A stretch of 64,000 nucleotides of DNA, from NCBI RefSeq assembly GCF_019578655.1, contig NC_063256.1, positions 8,804,001 through 8,868,000 of the forward strand. Direction: 5' to 3'. Origin of the DNA: Ricinus communis. Its lineage: Eukaryota; Streptophyta; Magnoliopsida; Malpighiales; Euphorbiaceae. The position numbers and the translations under genes were made by a program. Shown here piece after piece: positions 27,572 through 40,550 of this stretch. Every line of letters starts with the position of its first letter. Position 1 is the stretch's first letter. The notes below the pieces were generated by a model. That model saw only the letters and a list, made by a program, of their open reading frames with translations, had not been told where the DNA came from and made no database searches.

Positions 27572-28108
27572 ATGGCTTCTCTTCTTCTTCGTCCAGTTTC
27601 CCTAATCATCATCCTTCTAATGATCATCTTCCTCATCGAAACAAAAGGTGATCAAGCTCTAATCGAGGATATTTTCAGGCAAACTCAGGATTACAGCTTC
27701 TGTATGTCAAGTTTTAATGGCGACTTACGTAGTGGTACGGCTGACATTTACGGATTAGCAACACTGTCAACTATATTCTCTTTGGAAAAAGCAAGAGATA
27801 CGTTAGAAAGAATTAATGGGATGGTTAACGGAAGCAGTGATCCTGTAGGAAAGAACCGAATTGTCCTGTGTCAATCCGATTATCGTCAAGCGTCAGAGAT
27901 GTTCCAGCAAGCATTCAGTTCATCAAGCGTCAGGTCTTACTGGGATGTGATAAATTATACCAGAGAGGGATTTAACAGAGTGGTGGACTGTGAGAATGTT
28001 TACAGAAGGGATGACCCGATTGCTGTGTGTCCTGTGTCTAAAGATAACCATGAAATATTTAAGTTGACTGAAATAACTTTATTAATTATTAGTAGACTTC
28101 TTTCATGA
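27572..28108 (+). CDS. Invertase/pectin-methylesterase-inhibitor-like secreted protein (PMEI domain), first Cys missing
   Basis: Single-exon gene, 178 residues. It has an N-terminal signal peptide (hydrophobic residues about 3-22, cleavage probably near residues 25-28) followed by one PMEI-type four-helix domain. Family members inhibit cell-wall or vacuolar invertase, or pectin methylesterase, in the apoplast or vacuole. Cysteines are at 44, 100, 140 and 153, matching Cys2 to Cys5 of the family. The position expected for Cys1, nine residues before C44, is Phe35, so the N-terminal hairpin disulfide cannot form. The hydrophobic C-terminus (ITLLIISRLL) is unusual for a soluble inhibitor. Invertase versus PME inhibition cannot be decided by eye; the family recognises both. 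A TATA box lies about 40 bp upstream. Confidence 0.82.
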   Translation: MASLLLRPVSLIIILLMIIFLIETKGDQALIEDIFRQTQDYSFCMSSFNGDLRSGTADIYGLATLSTIFSLEKARDTLERINGMVNGSSDPVGKNRIVLCQSDYRQASEMFQQAFSSSSVRSYWDVINYTREGFNRVVDCENVYRRDDPIAVCPVSKDNHEIFKLTEITLLIISRLLS

Positions 28109-28924
28109 ACAGCTGAGGTTATTATGAATTATGTTTTTTTTTTTAATAAATGTGATAATTCATTAGTGATGGGGAAAATGATATGCCAAAAAATACAAGA
28201 GAACTTCTCATACCCATTCAACAGTCCTGCAAGATGTATACAAGAGGAATCAGTGTTCTGCATGGATTTCCATCGTAATGCATTTATTTTTTTTTTTAAA
28301 TATTAACAATATATTTTACTACTAATTTCAGTCTTAGCCTCTAATAAAATAATCAACCAAGATTTACTATTACTATTATGACTACAATTTCAATGATAGA
28401 AAAAGGAAGTTAAACTAATATTAGAGTTGATAAAACTTATTTCTACCACTTTAGAGTTTCTTGTCATTTTAATTTAAAATTCTAAAGTTTAAGTCTTGAG
28501 ATGCTTTCACCCATTATAACAAACAATAAAAAAAAAAAGAAGAAATAAATATTAGAGAAAAAGGAGTAAGAGATAATAAAAGGTTAGATTATTAATTCAT
28601 CTAAATTCTAACAAAAATGGAAAAAAAAAATATTGGAGAAGAATCTCAGTTATAAATTTATTTATTTAAACAACACTATTTTTAATTGTTAGAACTTAAT
28701 AACTTTAATACTAATTCAATTTTTTTATTATTATTATTATCATCAGAGTTAGAGTTATATATAGCGACATTAATAAATTTATATCAATTATTTTTGTAGA
28801 AATTAATATTAAAATTGAAAAATTAAACTACTTAGATTGGAAAACAACTTCAAAGTAAAGGTATGTTAGTTCAGTGGTTCAGAAAACTTTCTATTCTTAC
28901 TCAGTTTCAAAACGAAAACTTACT
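28109..28924. other. Intergenic DNA between PMEI-like and PPR genes
   Basis: PMEI 3' flank, then AT-rich DNA with A- and T-runs. A TATATATAG box near 28756-28764 is a candidate TATA for the PPR transcript. Confidence 0.45.
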
Positions 28925-29182
28925 ATGGGTATGGGCTTCGGCAGTTGCAAGCATCACACTCAACGAAATGCAGTAGTACTTGTTATTTTTTGGTCTGACC
29001 AAACGCTGTCGTTTGACAGTATCGGTAATAGCAGTGCTACAGCCTCTTTGGTATCGTACGGTGAGTTCTCAGTATTCAGTAGTGTTAGCTATCTAGGCAG
29101 CAGCGCCATTCTTTCTAATCAAATCCTTCATTTTCCATTCCTCTTATCAATCGCAAAAGTCGAACAATACAAGGGACGATAA
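28925..29182 (+). other. Upstream open reading frame overlapping the PPR start (stop-start TAATG)
   Basis: An 85-codon ATG frame ends at TAA 29180-29182, whose last A is the first base of the PPR ATG. It has no recognisable domain and is Ser/Val rich. If transcription begins near the TATA-like box at 28756 it would be a 5' UTR frame affecting PPR translation through re-initiation. It may equally be chance. Confidence 0.3.
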
Positions 29183-30657
29183 TGATAACAATGATTCTTA
29201 AACCTCTCCTGTTTCCATCGAATTCAAGGTACATTTCTAAAACCCCAATTTCCCTTCTCGCTAACCTCTTCTTTAGCACAAACCCCACCTCCCTAAACGA
29301 TGATGTAGAAGTTGTTTACCGAATCATAACATCCTCATCCTCAGTTCAAAACCTTAAACAGTCGTTAACATCAACTGGGATTTTTCTTTCTAACGATTTA
29401 ATCGATAAGGTACTAAAAAGAGTCAGGTTTAGCCATGGAAACCCGTTACAAGCACTTGAATTCTTTTATTATACTGATAATAGAAAAGGGTTTTATCACA
29501 CTCCTTATTCTTTAGATACTATACTTTATATCCTTGGTAGGAGTCGTAAATTTGATCATATTTGGGGTGTTCTGATTAAAATGAAGAGAAAAGATCGCTT
29601 CTTGATTTCTCCAAGAACTATGCAAATTGTGTTAGCTAGAGTTGCTAAGTTGTGTTCTGTTAGACAGACTGTTGAATCTTTTAGAAAGTTTAAAAAGTTT
29701 GTTTCTGTTTTGGATACTACTTGTTTTAATGCTTTGTTAAGAACTTTATGTCAAGAAAAGAGTATGACTGATGCTAGAAATGTGTATCATAGGTTAAAGA
29801 AAGAGTTTAAGCCTAATTTGCAGACATTTAATATACTTTTGTCGGGTTGGAAACAATCTGAGGAAGCAGAGTTGTTCTTTGAGGAAATGAGGGAATTGGG
29901 TATTAAACCTGATGTTGTCTCGTACAATTCTTTGATTGATGTTTATTGTAAGGATCGAGAAATGGAGAAAGCTTATAAGGTGGTTGAGAAGATGAGAGAG
30001 GAGGATATATCACCAGATGTGATAACATATACTAGTATTATTGGGGGGCTGGGATTGGTCGGTCAACCTGATAAAGCTAGAGATATATTGAACGAAATGA
30101 AGGAATATGGGTGTTACCCAGATGTTGCAGCATATAATGCTGTTATAAGGAATTATTGTATTGCTAAGAGGCTTGGTGATGCTTCAAATTTGATGGATGA
30201 GATGGCAAGTAAAGGTTTAAGTCCAAATGCTACTACTTATAATTTGTTCTTTAGGGTATTTTATTGGTCAAATGATTTAAGGAACTCGTGGAGTTTGTAT
30301 CGGAGAATGATGGAATCTGGGTGCTTGCCTAACACACAGTCCTGTATGTTTCTGATCAGGTTGTTTAGAAAGCATGAAAAGGTGGAGATGGCACTTACAC
30401 TGTGGAATGACATGGTGGAGAAGGGTTTTGGATCTTATATTTTGGTGTCAGATGTGTTGTTTGATTTACTTTGTGATATGGGGAAGTTGGTGGAAGCAGA
30501 GAAGTGTTTCTTGCAAATGATAGAGAAAGGGCATAAGCCAAGCAATGTCTCATTTAGGAGGATCAAAGTCCTCATGGAATTGGTGAACAAGCACGATGCC
30601 CTCCTGAACTTGCAGAAGAAGATGGCTATTTTTGGGTCTTCAATTCAACTTCCTTAA
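29182..30657 (+). CDS. P-class pentatricopeptide repeat protein, predicted mitochondrial
   Basis: Intronless, 491 residues, as is usual for plant PPR genes. The N-terminus (residues 1-40) is rich in Ser, Lys, Arg and hydrophobic residues with almost no acidic ones, an organelle targeting peptide; close relatives are mitochondrial. Degenerate repeats run from about residue 70; clear 35-residue P motifs occupy 245-279, 280-314, 315-349, 350-384, 385-419 and 420-454, after two shorter motifs at about 179-244. No E, DYW or SMR domain follows, so a role in RNA stabilisation, splicing or translation is more likely than editing catalysis. An alternative ATG is three codons downstream. The RNA target cannot be named; residues 5 and 35 of the clear motifs give a partial code discussed in the findings. 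Confidence 0.95.
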   Translation: MITMILKPLLFPSNSRYISKTPISLLANLFFSTNPTSLNDDVEVVYRIITSSSSVQNLKQSLTSTGIFLSNDLIDKVLKRVRFSHGNPLQALEFFYYTDNRKGFYHTPYSLDTILYILGRSRKFDHIWGVLIKMKRKDRFLISPRTMQIVLARVAKLCSVRQTVESFRKFKKFVSVLDTTCFNALLRTLCQEKSMTDARNVYHRLKKEFKPNLQTFNILLSGWKQSEEAELFFEEMRELGIKPDVVSYNSLIDVYCKDREMEKAYKVVEKMREEDISPDVITYTSIIGGLGLVGQPDKARDILNEMKEYGCYPDVAAYNAVIRNYCIAKRLGDASNLMDEMASKGLSPNATTYNLFFRVFYWSNDLRNSWSLYRRMMESGCLPNTQSCMFLIRLFRKHEKVEMALTLWNDMVEKGFGSYILVSDVLFDLLCDMGKLVEAEKCFLQMIEKGHKPSNVSFRRIKVLMELVNKHDALLNLQKKMAIFGSSIQLP

Positions 30658-31553
30658 CGAGAAGAACACCTTAATGAGACATCATACATAGACTCACTTC
30701 CCAGTTAAACATAGAATACTGAGCTGCAATTAGTCATTGCATGAAATTGAACTGTAACAGCGCCTCCCAAGAAAACATAATATTGTTGGTTCTCTCTGTT
30801 CTTTTGCTTTTAGCAAATAGTGAAGATTTCTTCCTTGGTGAACGGCATTCCGAGGAAGCAATAGAGTATTAGACTATCGCCTGAAACTGCTTGCGTCCAA
30901 ATGGTATCAACAGAAACAAATTGTCTTCTGTCACCTTTGAAACTTGTTCTGCTTGTACCTGTGTAACAAGCATGAGACGCAGAAGACCATAGCGATCTGC
31001 ATCAGCTGAAACAATTGAGAATTATGTCCTCTCTCTGTCGACTTCTTTATCAGATTTCTTCTTGGGTAATAGAAAGATGAATCTGAACCTATGTTATCTT
31101 TGGCTAATTTGTCTCTTTTTATCAGATTTGGTGTCTGCCAGACCAAATATTTATGGCCAACAGCAAGTTGAAAATTTCTAAGTTCGAATCATAGCAAGGG
31201 GATACCTTTGAAATGTTGCTTATTCCCTACAGTTGTAGCTCGATGCCAATTGATTTGATTCATTCATTGGTTTTGGCTCTGGTCGTTGCATTATGATTCT
31301 GACTCGAGACGTGCGCTTCACTGGCATTAGAGGAAGCTAGAGAATTTGGCTATCTGGTCTTATGGAAGTGATGCCTCAACATCATGCTGTATTTCCGGAG
31401 GCAACCCTATGAAGGGGGAAGTCTTCCTCGTTACAATGGTATCAATGTTTCTATTTTAGTCGAGCGTTCTCTGCTGTGTTCTTTAACATTGGATGTCAAT
31501 TCAATTTAATTGTATCTGATTGAAATTGATGCTTATGAGTGGTGCTCCTCAAT
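30658..31553. other. PPR 3' flank, no supported gene
   Basis: 3' UTR of the PPR gene and unique DNA up to the left edge of the tandem duplication. No domain-bearing frame seen. Confidence 0.5.
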
Positions 31554-31859
31554 ATGCATACGCCACTCCAATTCATCAGCCTACTCTATTAGCAGATAAC
31601 ACTAATTTTGTTTCACCTAAGAACCCATTCATCATAAATTATAATATTTATACAGTTTATAAGACAAATTATCATACATGTAGCTTAAAATTTCTGTGAA
31701 GGAATTACAAATTAGGGTAAAAGAAAAGAAATTAACATGTAGTGTGAAGTTTTTATAGTTGAGAGACAAATATTTTTTTAGTATTGAGTGAGTATTGCAT
31801 GTTTTGTTTTTAGCATTTTTTGTATTATTTCTGGTTCTTTCTATCTTAAAAATATTGAT

Positions 31860-32635
31860 TTATATATATATATCTAGAGATGTGGACTAAATCAATAGGG
31901 AGATGCCCGGGCTTTCAGGCGATGGGCCCACTTAGAATCATGCTTCGAAAGCGTTATATATATATTAATTTTATTTAGGCTTAAAATTTAAATTTTTTTT
32001 GATATGTGCTTAATTTTTTATATATAAGATTTCTATTTTGATGTGTACTTTTTTTTGACACAGAGTTCAGGTTTGTATAATTTTATAATTTTTTATTAAT
32101 TTATTAATTAATAAGTTATATTTTTAATTAAATATTGATTCTAATTAATTAACATATTAATAATAAATTAGTTTTCTAATTATATAATAATTATTTTAAA
32201 AAATAATATATTAATTATATTTTAATATTATATTAACTAATAAATTAATTATTTAATTAAATAATGATCTTAATTATAGAAAATAATATTTTTAGATATT
32301 ATATTCACTAATAAATTAATTTTTTAATTATATAATAATATTTTATTCTAAAAATAATAATATCAATTATATTAATAATAATAATAATAAGAATTTATGT
32401 AATATTAGAATTAATTAATATATATTTTGAGAATAATTTTTATATTATTGCATTTATAAAATTTTAAAATAAATTAAATATATTTAAAAATAATTTGTTA
32501 TTATTTTTTAAAATATTATAAATTAATATTAAATATTAAAAAATTTATTAAATTATATCTATAAATTTAATTTTTTATAATCAAAATAATAATAACGATC
32601 GTATAATACACGGATAAACAATTAGTATAAAATAA
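31860..32635. mobile_element. AT-rich insertion in unit 1, possible non-autonomous Helitron-like element
   Basis: Absent from the corresponding place in unit 2. Its body (GATATGTGCTTAA..., TTTTTTGACACA..., then long AT-rich DNA) resembles 58480-58830. Both copies finish in a similar tail, ending CACGGATAAACAATTAGT here and TGCAGATAAACTATTAG there, which recalls the CTRR-type 3' end of plant Helitrons. Classification is tentative; no coding capacity. Confidence 0.35.
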
Positions 32636-33527
32636 ATATTTAATAACTAAATAACTTTTAATTAATTAGCATGTCTAAATATTTAATTATCATAATAGTA
32701 TAATAACATAACTTCTATATAGTAATAAAAAAATTTAATTTCAATTTAAACCAGTTATAAATATGAATAAATTCTATTATAATAGTTATATATTTTTATA
32801 TTCCGTTTTAATTTTTTTTTTACATAGTAATATTTATATATATAATTCTAAAAATTATATATTATATTATACTTTTTTATTTTAATACTATTTGATCTCA
32901 TCAATTTTATTTATATAATTTAATAAAATAGTAACATATTTTATTTCTAGATTCTATCTATCTCATAAAGTAAATTAAGTTTTAAACCTAAAAAATATTT
33001 GAATTTTCAAACTTCAATTAAGTTGTAAGATCCTTGTAGTTATAAATTTTATTTCAAACATACGAGTATAAAAATAAAAGCCAATTTGGTATTTTAATGT
33101 TATGTGAGAGCAAATGGATCAAATAACAATGTATTGAAAACACAAATTAATCTCCCCCCCCTAGGAAATAACTTCAAAGTGTAAATTTGATAATGCAATT
33201 GCAAACAAGAGAAGGACAAAATTTTTTTGCACTTCCTCGTGCCAATGCCTCAAATATCTCCATTAACTTGCAAAACCATCCAAATAAAGAAACAAAAACC
33301 ATAAATGATTACTAAGATGTCAACAGTGAAAATTTAAGAGTTATTCTGAAGCTACACCAAACAAATTTCAATGTTTGCAAAAGAAATGACAAAAAACCGT
33401 TAAACAGGTACAACCGTAAAGGTGAATTAAACAAAAAAAAAAAAAAAAAGAAAATTCAGAACACAACTGAGCACTATCAACTGTATATTCCAGCACCGTT
33501 GCAGGTGAAAACTCACAATTATGCCAT

Positions 33528-35109
<1,582 letters not shown>

Positions 35110-35873
35110 TCAAACACCCCATCACTCCCTCCCAAAATGATAAGCTTTCAAAGGAAACCAAGCCAAATGCTTCAATTTTTTACAACTAATAAATTCAAAA
35201 TGTAAAGATCTCATGATCCATCAGCAAGAAAACAAACTGTCACAATAAAATTAAAAATAAATAAGATCACAATGACAGCACGAATTAGACTCCCAATAAA
35301 ATAACTGACGGCTAAGATTCGAAATCATATACACAAACAGATGGATTCACATGGCTTTGTTATAAATAAGAACCTAATCTGTTTGAAACATCAAAATAGG
35401 ACTTGAATTAGGCATCATTAACTGGTAGATCAAGCATCAAATCAAACATATAAAACCTACAGATCTCGAAATCTAATAAATACGAACAAAACAATTTTAA
35501 ATCAGGCAAGCAAAGGACAGGGATTCAAACGGTAATAAATCAAAACCTTAAACGAATGTCAAGATCTTAAGATCAGACGAAATGGCAAACAAAAGAATTA
35601 ATAATTGAATTAAGCGCATCTCCATTTCACCTATGGAGAAAGAGATCAGATCGAAACAGAGATCGAATTTTAAGAAATGAAACAAAAAAGAGAACGAATT
35701 TAGGGATCGAAGAAGAGGAGAAGTGAGTTTACCTAAGGGAACGGCCAAAGAGAGAGCAAATGAAGGGATCTACGCACCTTCTTCACCACAGAAATGAGGA
35801 AATTTTGAAAATGAGAGAGAGATGTCGTCGACGCTGTATTTATTATATTTACTCGTTTTATGAAGAGATTGTG

Positions 35874-35881
35874 TATTTATA
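35874..35881 (-). promoter_or_regulatory. TATA box of ARF copy 1
   Basis: Minus strand TATAAATA about 150 bp from the 5' UTR splice donor. The region just downstream keeps a segment (about 35823-35838, containing GTCGTCGACG) missing from copy 2, so the two leaders differ. Confidence 0.6.
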
Positions 35882-37616
35882 GGACTTTTTTTTTTTCCCT
35901 CAGATCGCCTTCTTTTTTATTTTATTTTCGGTTAAGCGTATTTTTTAAGCTTCTTTTTCTTTTTCTTTTTCTGTTTCTAAATAACTTCGCTTATTCTAAC
36001 TGACGCCGTTATGATGGACGCTTTGGCCTGCATCAATTAACGACTCAGGTTTGGTTGGAGACTGAAATATGTTTGGAAAAGAGGAAATCTGTTTCTAATT
36101 TATGGATAGGGACATCCTGATCTCGAGATGTGGTTATTATTTCCGAAGAAAACACTAATCAAGATTAAAGATGCATTTATTGACTTCAATTTTTGCGACT
36201 GCCCACCCCAGTCAGATTCTACTATTTTTTCTTTTAATTCATTGAATTAAAAGTTTAGCTGCTTGAATCTTTTTTCCAAGTAAAACTTCGACTGAATTCA
36301 AAATTTCATTTCAAAATATTATAACTACCAATTGAAACTAATTACATTTATTTGTGCTCAATTTATTATCCCACATAATTGGTAATTTTAAATATATTAA
36401 ATTTAATAATAAAACTCAGATATTTAAAGATTTAATAAATACAAAAAGATGTCATATAATTTTACTATTTTATATCTCTAAGTTTATATTTTTTTATTAA
36501 GATGTACTTTTATTTATAAATTTTTGAGAATCAACAAATTTACAATGGCGGCACTATATTGTACCACCATCGTTCTCTCAATACCCATTTGCAGTGCTAA
36601 TATTGAAACAGTGATAGTGGTAATTGAAGGAGAGAAGAAGATAACCATCATTATGCCTAAGTGGCTTGAATGGAGTTGAAATAGGATTGCATTGGTGTCC
36701 GCCTCTGCATTAGGCGGACACAATTCTTCAATTTCTGTCCGCTAGTCTCACCAGCGGACAAATATAATTTTCTTTTGGTTTTAAGTTTGACTACTCTGAA
36801 GTTGGAATTTGCCAAAATTTAACCCTAAAATAAGAAATACTTTTTTCAAGAACCCTAAAATAGAAAAACCCCTATGCATCTTAAAAAAAAAAAGAATATC
36901 TTACAGTGAAAAAGTTTTTAATTTGTTAAAATTTAATCATTTCTCTATGATTAATTACCATTTTCATGTTACTTGTATATCATAACATGAGATTATAGTC
37001 CAACAATTGTTAATTTTATTGTTTTACCGTCAAATTGCAATTTAAGAATTTATTAATTTTATGAAATTAATTTTAAAAGTCAAATAAAGAAATTACAAGT
37101 TGTTAAAAACTCTTAAACTCATGTAACAAACACTCCTGACCCAGGGACACCAAAAGGACCATCAATGCTAGGTACAGGGTTTGAGAACATGCTATGTTGG
37201 TACAATATCAGACAGCTTTGCAAGGAGCCACTCATGCATACAAAATGAATTTATTTTCAGAATCCACACCACAACATGTTACTGTAAGCCAAATCAAATG
37301 TAATCCTTAACAAACATTCTGCCAGATTAATTCATTTAACCAAATAGACCGCCGATTCATTCAATAGTTATAATAAGAGAGCAACGTAGTTGTTAACATT
37401 ATTACTCCTCTTCTTGTTATTTATCTTGCAAGCACTTGAACAAATCTGCGATCCTTTCTTTTTCAATTATCATCAACAGGATAATGAAAAGATCTTTCTT
37501 TCTTAGTTACGAAAATAAAATATCAAATTATCAAGCTATACTGGATAATGGCTGATAAGGGCGGGGCTTTCTCAAAGGACAGTTGGTCTCAAATGCTATA
37601 CTGCTGGCCAAAGAAG
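35882..37616. other. Spacer between ARF copy 1 and PII copy 1
   Basis: ARF promoter on the left and PII 3' flank on the right. The middle (about 36250-37100) has no counterpart in unit 2 and contains two adjacent GC-rich hairpins at 36695-36760. No gene seen. Confidence 0.5.
36695..36760. repeat. Two adjacent perfect GC-rich inverted repeats sharing a TGTCCGC core
   Basis: First hairpin: GTGTCCGCC (36695-36703) and GGCGGACAC (36713-36721) with a 9-base loop. Second: TGTCCGCT (36736-36743) and AGCGGACA (36753-36760) with a 9-base loop. Four alternating copies of the same 7-mer in AT-rich DNA are unlikely to be chance. Role unknown; could be the remains of a transposon end. Confidence 0.7.
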
Positions 37617-40399
37617 TCAAGCAGAAGTACTCATGTCAGATCGCCCTCCTGTCATCCTCTCAGCCTTATCGCCGCGCTCACCTGAATATCGCACAGAAGG
37701 TTTGCTTAGATAAGGTGCCTTTGTTCATCTCAATAACAGGTAGAGGCCTTCAAAATTCCAGCTATGGGAAAAAAAAAAAAACCCTTGGTTGATAAAAGCA
37801 AATGTATTTACCAGTGCGGACTCTTATTACATCTGAAACAGGCAGCACTGCAGGAGCAAATAAAAAGCCATTAGAAGCTTGATGATATACCTTACACTTT
37901 CTAATAACTCAAAACACCAAGCTGTCTACACTTGCTAGATTGATATGCACCCACTGGTGCCGTTACTGCATAATGTATCATGATCATTTAGCTTTTTGCT
38001 CTTGATTGATGGCACAATATACCACCAACTCAAAGATGTTACAGCTAGAGTGCATAAACAATAAATAGTCAGGTTATATATTCCACTGCAACACATTCAA
38101 ACCTGCATGGACAATACAGAATTCCTCACAAGCTATTGAGGTTAGCACCATTAATATCATAGTTATTCATGACAGCAAGATCTCTGGCACACTAGTGCGC
38201 ATGTACATTGCAAGCACACATTCAATCATAATGGAAGAGAGGCCTAAGAGGAAACCCAAGCAAAAAAAAAGTTTTTGTTCTTATGTAAAAGTTATAATTC
38301 AAATCAACTATCTGAAGCTGCAAGCCTCCAAAGCACTATGGTAAATCACTAAATTTGACCCCGTAAAATAGCAAAAACTGCTGCTACTAAATCCCAAAAA
38401 CAAAAGGCACTATTAAATAGTTAGGCAGAAAGTCTCTGAAAAATGTTTATGTAATCCACTACTAAAACTAATGAAAGATAGAAAGAAGTTTAATCTTACA
38501 GAAAATCTTGCCGTCTCCAATCTCTCCAGTCCTTGCCTCCTCAATGATTTTTTCTATAACATCCTCAATCTAAGAAAATGTAAAGCATTTAATAAGTAAG
38601 AATTTGGCAAGGGAAATGTTGCATCTTTGAAAATATAATAAACATATATTTTACATGCGTCAGTATGATAATCAATTTCTTCATAATAAAAAAACATTAT
38701 TTCAAATGTTAGTACTTGTGTTACCACAGGGTTACCACTTAGACAAATCACCATGCATACCTGGTCTTTGCTAACCACGATCTCCATCTTAACTTTAGCA
38801 ACAAACTTGTCTTCAGAAAATTCTGAGCCTGCATTATCATAAGCAATAATAACTAAGGAATCATGCTAAAATTAATCAATTTATTCTGATTTTTTTTAAA
38901 GAAAAGAGTACTGCAACAGAAACAAATGGTTAAACAAAGAAATGCAATTCCTGATACAGATTGTAAATTTAGTCATCATGTTTTCACATATTATAATCAA
39001 GTCATCGATTTCCCAAGAGTTTGACGGTTATCCAAGTGAAGAGCTTACCGCCCTGCCTCTCAGTTGAACCACCTTGAGCACCAAAACCTCGAACATCAGA
39101 AACAGTAACACCTCGAATACCAATTTTTAGCAAAGCCTTCATTTATAATAACAGAAATAAAAATTAGTACTTCCGCCAAGCGACTTTAGAAAATATGATG
39201 GCCTTAGCAAGTAAGTGTGCATATATATAGAAGTCAAAGGATGATTAAATGAAACAAACCACTGATAGAACAGGAAAAAAAAATGGAGGTTGGACCTTGA
39301 CCAGGAAAAAGAATGCATAGCCATCCTTGTATTTTAGGGGTGTCAAAAGAGCTGAACTATTGACTAAAATTAGTTTCAAGCAGTGGAAAGTCACTGTCCA
39401 TATACACATATACACATTTATATATGCGCATGAATATGAAATATGAAGGCGCTTGATTAACCACCTAATAAGTATTATCAATCAAAAAAGGGTTCTGCAA
39501 TGCATTAACAATCTCAATCCGTCTAAATCAGAAAATTAAGGAGCATAATTAGATAAGACGAGCTGATTATTTGATATTTATTGACAACCTAAACTATCAC
39601 ACAGTTTAGGCATTTCTGTGGAGTGATGGTTCTCATAATGACCAAAGACGCATTGATGAAGAAATGACACACATCACACCTCTGAGTTACCTAAACAAGC
39701 CACAATTTCCCTCATCCCCTCTTGAAACATAAAAGGAGACAAAGATAGTATTAAAACCAATCCAAACCATTTCCACCAATTACGAAAATGAGGAGACAAA
39801 ACTAGTAGTCTTCTTTGTAAATTTAGAAACTATTTTTTGCAGTACTGAACACTTACCGAAGAAACGTGCGAGACTCGCCAGGGCCTATTACGTACCCGAA
39901 TCCAACAACACAATGCACAGATAAAGGGAAAAGAAAAAAGATAGAATTAATGAGTCGTGTGTACACAATGGGGGAAAAGAATAAATTCAAAAAATAACAA
40001 TTGGCCAGTGGCAGCACCTGAGAATTGCTTCTACTTTGTAGAATTTAGCATCAGGAATGTAGTCTACGAAAAATTAAGTAGAGAAAGGAATAAGAATTCG
40101 GAAAGCTAATAAATCACTAGATTTGCATGACATTAAAAGACCCAGACCCATGAATTAAATGCCAAGAAAGAAAGAAATGAAAAAACGAAGCGCCATATAT
40201 ACCAACCAGGGGAGCTTTGGGCATTAATCACAGGAACGACGGGGGCATATCTTACGCGCTTGACCGCGGTGTTAAAGTGAGAAAACCGAGAATGTCTAAG
40301 CTCTGGACAAAACAAACTGAAATCAAAAACAGGGAATTCTTTCTTGATGTTATTAGAATGAAGAGGAGTGAGCAAGCCCAGTTTCGCAGTAGCGGCCAT
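37617..40399 (-). CDS. Plastid PII nitrogen-regulatory protein (GLB1), copy 1
   Basis: Trimeric signalling protein of the chloroplast that senses ATP/ADP, 2-oxoglutarate and glutamine; its partners are N-acetylglutamate kinase (arginine pathway) and the BCCP subunit of acetyl-CoA carboxylase. Eight exons on the minus strand: 40399-40207, 40063-40018, 39884-39857, 39136-39049, 38828-38761, 38569-38500, 37847-37812 and 37681-37617, 197 residues. Residues 1-62 or so are a transit peptide. The core follows from DYIPDAKFYKVEA. In the T-loop, bacterial Tyr51 is replaced by Phe122, so no uridylylation; Ser120 matches cyanobacterial Ser49. TGEIGDGKIF is the PII signature. The C-terminus ERGDKAERMTGGRSDMSTSA includes the Q-loop, the plant glutamine-sensing extension. 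Differs from copy 2 at His86 and Ile142. Confidence 0.97.
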
Positions 40400-40550
40400 T
40401 TTTACTATAATAGAAAATGACTTTGTGTTTTTTCTCTGCAAAAGGAGCTATTAGCTAATGCCTTCTCCTTGCAAACAACGTCGGTTTCTGTTAGAGAGAA
40501 GAGAACCTTTTCAGGTGACAGGCGTGGATGGAATCTCGTGCTTTGATTTA

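Noticed and set aside
31181..31190. AGTTCGAATC, tRNA T-arm-like word
   Set aside because: No acceptor stem, D-arm or anticodon arm at the proper distance on either side.
40217..40420. Plus-strand 67-codon frame, repeated at 52000-52203
   Set aside because: Antisense to PII exon 1; conserved only because the units are duplicated.
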